Part shown: piece after piece, positions 5,169 to 7,642 of the stretch
How the letters are laid out: each line of letters opens with the position of its first letter
How positions within the stretch are numbered: position 1 is the stretch's first letter
Source of the DNA: Selenomonadaceae bacterium
Lineage (GTDB): Bacteria; Bacillota; Negativicutes; Selenomonadales; Selenomonadaceae
Assembly: GCA_017484235.1 (NCBI GenBank)
Contig: JAFUTM010000128.1
Coordinates: 1-7,642, forward strand
DNA: 7,642 nucleotides
Direction: 5' to 3'
Translations under genes and position numbers: made by a program
The notes under the pieces: model-generated
The model's input: only the letters and a program-made list of their open reading frames with translations
What the model was told of the DNA's origin: nothing
Database searches by the model: none

Positions 5169-6176
5169 GTGGCACAAAATGAGAAGTCAACAATTTTAGA
5201 TGTGGCTGAAGAAGCTGGCGTATCGGTGGCAACAGTATCGAGAATAATCAATTCTAATTATCCGATTAATGAAATAAGCAAGAGAGTACACAATATTATT
5301 GAACGACTTCATTATGAGCCTTCCGTAAGAAAATTTGAAACGACCATTGGCATTGTTGTGCCCAGCTTTTATAATATCTTTTTTGCTGAGGTCATTCACG
5401 GTATTGAAGATTATGTCAATTATGACTCACGTTCGTTGATTTTGAATCGTTCTCAAGGCAGTGCGCAGCACGAAAAAAGTTGTATCATTGATCTAATGGA
5501 ACGCAATGTATCTGGAATAATTGTCATTAGTCCTAATATGAGTGGTATCGATGAGGAATTTTACAAAAAAGTTGCTCAGCAGATGCCGCTTGTTTTTATT
5601 AATGGATATCATCAAATTTCAGGTGCATATTATGTAATGAACAATGAAGCCAAAGGCACGCTGGAAGCATTAAAGTATTTGTTTGAACTTAACCATAAAA
5701 AAATTTTGTTCATTCGTGGAATAAACAGTGATTCTTACGAAATAAAAGAATCAACTTATAAAAATTTTATGCAGGAAAAAGGCATTGATGCGAATAATTA
5801 TATAGTAAATATCGGTGAAGGCAACAGCACAGATACTATGGACATTACGACTGATATTTTGGTCGATATTCTGCCTGAGACGGACGCGACGGCAATATTT
5901 TGTTGTAATGATTTAATGGGCGTTGGTGCAATTAACGCCTGCCAAAAACTCGGCAAACGCATACCAGAAGATATTTCAATTATGGGCTATGATAATATAT
6001 TCCTATCTCGCATTGTGGAACCTAAATTGACGACAATGGATCAAAATATGTTCCAGCTTGGTTACAATGCAGCCACTATTCTGTTTATGGGCAATACTAC
6101 GATTGGCAGAAGCAGACATATAACACTTGATAATGTTTTAATTGAACGAAACTCAACAGGGTACAATCATAATTAA
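5169..6176 (+). CDS. LacI/GalR-family transcriptional regulator
   Basis: This is a DNA-binding repressor of the LacI/GalR family, probably controlling itself and the sugar carrier downstream. With GTG 5169 as start it has 335 residues, normal for the family. The N-terminal helix-turn-helix is canonical: TILDVAEEAGVSVATVSR (8-25), then IINSNYPI and IIERLHYEP (43-51). The recognition helix SVATVSR resembles that of CcpA-type members. The effector-binding, periplasmic-binding-protein-like domain starts at IGIVVPSF (60-67) and includes SGIIVISP, LNHKKILFIRG, CCNDLMGVGA and ISIMGYDN. The usual hinge between the two domains (PNxxARxL plus a few residues) is about six residues shorter here: only SVRKFETT separates P51 from IG. 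GYDN replaces the commoner GFDD, and NN stands where VDN is usual. Two CG-centred palindromes flank its promoter. The effector is unknown; the neighbouring carrier suggests a di- or oligosaccharide. Confidence 0.94.
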   Translation: MAQNEKSTILDVAEEAGVSVATVSRIINSNYPINEISKRVHNIIERLHYEPSVRKFETTIGIVVPSFYNIFFAEVIHGIEDYVNYDSRSLILNRSQGSAQHEKSCIIDLMERNVSGIIVISPNMSGIDEEFYKKVAQQMPLVFINGYHQISGAYYVMNNEAKGTLEALKYLFELNHKKILFIRGINSDSYEIKESTYKNFMQEKGIDANNYIVNIGEGNSTDTMDITTDILVDILPETDATAIFCCNDLMGVGAINACQKLGKRIPEDISIMGYDNIFLSRIVEPKLTTMDQNMFQLGYNAATILFMGNTTIGRSRHITLDNVLIERNSTGYNHN

Positions 6177-6296
6177 TGATGAACCGGTAAATATACAAAA
6201 GATTTTTTAGCTAAATAATCAAATGTTAAAAATTATTTATATGCGGCTGAAAGATTTTTTGGATATAAAATTATTTATGATAGGGTGGTGTTTATT
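6177..6296 (+). other. lacI-symporter spacer with no clear terminator
   Basis: This A+T-rich 120-bp spacer shows no hairpin terminator and no copy of the O1/O2 palindrome. A lone TATAAA at 6264-6269 has no good -35. Cotranscription of the carrier with the regulator is therefore the simplest reading. Short words recur: AAAGATTTTTT at 6198-6208 and 6250-6260, and AAAATTATTTAT at 6229-6240 and 6267-6278. The offsets differ (52 and 38), so this is at most a decayed duplication. Confidence 0.5.
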
Positions 6297-7642
6297 ATGT
6301 CAGAAGGCAAAGGTAATATTATGATACAACGCATTGCCTACGCCTGCGGTACATTCGGGCACGATATTTTTTATATGATGCTCGGCAGCTATTTTATGAT
6401 TTTTGTCACAAGTAACCTCTTCAACTCGCCGGACACTGAGGGCAAGTTACAAGATGCTTATATGATAGGCATCGTTACCACGATTATTCTTGTCCTTCGT
6501 GTTGGCGAACTTTTAATTGATCCGTTCATCGGCAACACGATTGATAAAACTAAGACGCGCTGGGGCAAATTTAAGCCTTGGGTTTTAGTCGGTGGTGCAG
6601 TCGGTGCGATCTGTTTAGCAATTCTTTTCACAGATTTTGGCGGAATGGCCTCGAACAATCCGACAACTTATTTGATTGCGTTTACGATTGTCTACCTCAT
6701 TATGGACGTTTTTTATTCGGCTAAAGACGTTGCAATTTGGTCAATGATTCCGGCTCTCAGTTTTGATAGTCGTGAACGTGAAATTACTGCAACCTATGCT
6801 CGTATTGGTTCAACATTTGGCGCACAGCTTGTAACAGTTATTGTTATGCCGTGCGTTCTTTATTTTTCAATCAATCAAAATGGCGGCGCGGGCGATCCGC
6901 GCGGCTGGTTTGCATTTGCTTGTATAGGCGGCGCACTTTCCGTTATCGGCGCGATTATTCTTGGTCTTGGTACTAAAGAGCAGCAATCCGAACTTCGCGA
7001 AAATAAAGAAGAAACGTCCTTTAAAGATGTGTTCAAAGTGCTTGCTCAAAATGACCAATTGTTGTGGATTGCATTTACATACTTAATATTTGGTCTTGGT
7101 CAGAATATCGTAAACAACTTCAACCTTTACTATTTTATATATGTATTGGGCGATTCCACTCAATTCTCATTTCTCGGCATTATCAACGTAATTATTGGAT
7201 TGATGGCGGTTGCACTGTTTCCAGTTTTAACTAAAAAATTCAGTCGCAGAAAATTGTTCTTTGCTTCAATTTCAATAATGATAATTGCATTAGGTCTTTA
7301 CTCTGTAGCAGGCAAAAGCGTTGCAATGACGTTGTTCTCAGCTGGACTGTTTGCACTGCCACAGCCATTAATCTTCCTCGTTGTGTTGATGACAATCACT
7401 GATACGGTTGAATACGGTCAGTTGAAACTCGGCCACCGTGATGAGGCGTTGGTGCTTTGCGTTCGTCCATTAATTGATAAACTGTCCGGTGCAATCACAA
7501 GTGCAATGGTCGGTTTTACTGCAGTTTGGGCTGGAATGGTTTCCGGTGCAACGGCGGACAGCATTTCCGCTGACGGCGTTATGAAATTTAAGATGATTAT
7601 GTTTGCGGCACCGGTAGTTTTGATTATAATTGCCGGTTTCAT
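6297..7642 (+). CDS. GPH-family sugar:cation symporter, LacS/RafP-like, 3' end beyond window
   Basis: This is a membrane carrier of the glycoside-pentoside-hexuronide family, likely taking up a galactoside or similar oligosaccharide with a proton or sodium ion. I translated it by hand: 448 complete codons, still open at the window end. The family signature LIDPFIGNTIDKTKTRWGKF (73-92) carries D75, D83 and R88. Helices such as YLIAFTIVYLIMDVFY follow, and a central charged loop (KEQQSELRENKEE) divides the two six-helix halves. Near the end, VEYGQLKLGHRDEA contains H380 and E383, spaced like His376 and Glu379 of Streptococcus thermophilus LacS, which take part in proton coupling. The start ATG is preceded by GGTGGTG (6284-6290), 6 nt upstream. 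It lies 120 bp after the lacI-type gene on the same strand. LacS proteins carry a C-terminal IIA-like domain at about residue 475 onward, which would lie outside this window, so its presence cannot be judged. Lactose, melibiose and raffinose are all possible substrates. Confidence 0.94.
   Translation, partial: MSEGKGNIMIQRIAYACGTFGHDIFYMMLGSYFMIFVTSNLFNSPDTEGKLQDAYMIGIVTTIILVLRVGELLIDPFIGNTIDKTKTRWGKFKPWVLVGGAVGAICLAILFTDFGGMASNNPTTYLIAFTIVYLIMDVFYSAKDVAIWSMIPALSFDSREREITATYARIGSTFGAQLVTVIVMPCVLYFSINQNGGAGDPRGWFAFACIGGALSVIGAIILGLGTKEQQSELRENKEETSFKDVFKVLAQNDQLLWIAFTYLIFGLGQNIVNNFNLYYFIYVLGDSTQFSFLGIINVIIGLMAVALFPVLTKKFSRRKLFFASISIMIIALGLYSVAGKSVAMTLFSAGLFALPQPLIFLVVLMTITDTVEYGQLKLGHRDEALVLCVRPLIDKLSGAITSAMVGFTAVWAGMVSGATADSISADGVMKFKMIMFAAPVVLIIIAGF

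Noticed and set aside
6198..6278. Direct repeats in the lacI-symporter spacer
   Set aside because: Two short A+T-rich words recur at different offsets. This is expected by chance in such sequence and has no element-like ends.
1..7642. CRISPR array, tRNA, rRNA, insertion sequence or phage genes
   Set aside because: No regularly spaced repeats, no tRNA-like cloverleaf, no transposase or integrase motifs and no terminal inverted repeats were seen on either strand.
6458..7642. Minus-strand ORFs inside the symporter gene
   Set aside because: They are antisense shadows of a gene with strong GPH motifs and show no ribosome-binding site or recognisable domains.

Overview
The window looks like chromosomal DNA from a low-GC Bacillota (Firmicutes) bacterium. 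A Negativicutes-type organism is plausible from the mix of FeoAB, a YjiH-family protein and a LacS-like carrier, but the genus cannot be fixed from sequence alone. Supporting signs are A+T-rich spacers, strong SD-led starts (two of them GTG), intrinsic terminators, consensus-like sigma-70 promoters and Fur-type 7-1-7 operators.

Layout, left to right. (1) Positions 1-973, minus strand: the start and most of a family 2 glycosyltransferase whose 3' end lies outside the window. (2) 1032-2402, minus: a YjiH-family multispanning membrane protein with Gate (nucleoside-recognition-type) domains and its own extended -10 promoter. (3) 2494-2535: an intrinsic terminator that closes the iron operon. (4) 2589-4758, minus: feoA-feoB, the GTP-dependent ferrous iron importer. 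(5) 4759-5168: a roughly 410 bp regulatory region with no protein gene. It holds the feo promoter bracketed by two Fur boxes, an apparent small-RNA gene with its own promoter, two further Fur boxes and a terminator, and the lacI promoter flanked by two CG-centred palindromes. (6) 5169-6176, plus: a LacI/GalR-family repressor with a shortened hinge. (7) 6297-7642, plus: a GPH-family sugar:cation symporter of LacS type, cut by the window end.

Two functional units sit back to back. The leftward unit is iron acquisition: FeoA and FeoB, controlled by Fur, with a probable Fur-controlled sRNA just upstream in the same orientation. The rightward unit is sugar uptake: a LacI-type regulator followed by the carrier it probably controls, with two operators suggesting autoregulation or catabolite control. 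YjiH and the glycosyltransferase lie beyond the feo terminator and need not be part of the iron response.

The most interesting item is the candidate sRNA at about 4873-4955 (minus). It has a 17-bp-spaced TTGACA/TATATT promoter overlapped by one Fur-like palindrome with a second just upstream. It also has a short 5' hairpin, a pyrimidine-rich CUCUCCU stretch complementary to Shine-Dalgarno sequences, and a strong terminator hairpin that serves no annotated gene. This is the architecture of a RyhB/FsrA-type iron-sparing RNA, but it is inferred from sequence only.
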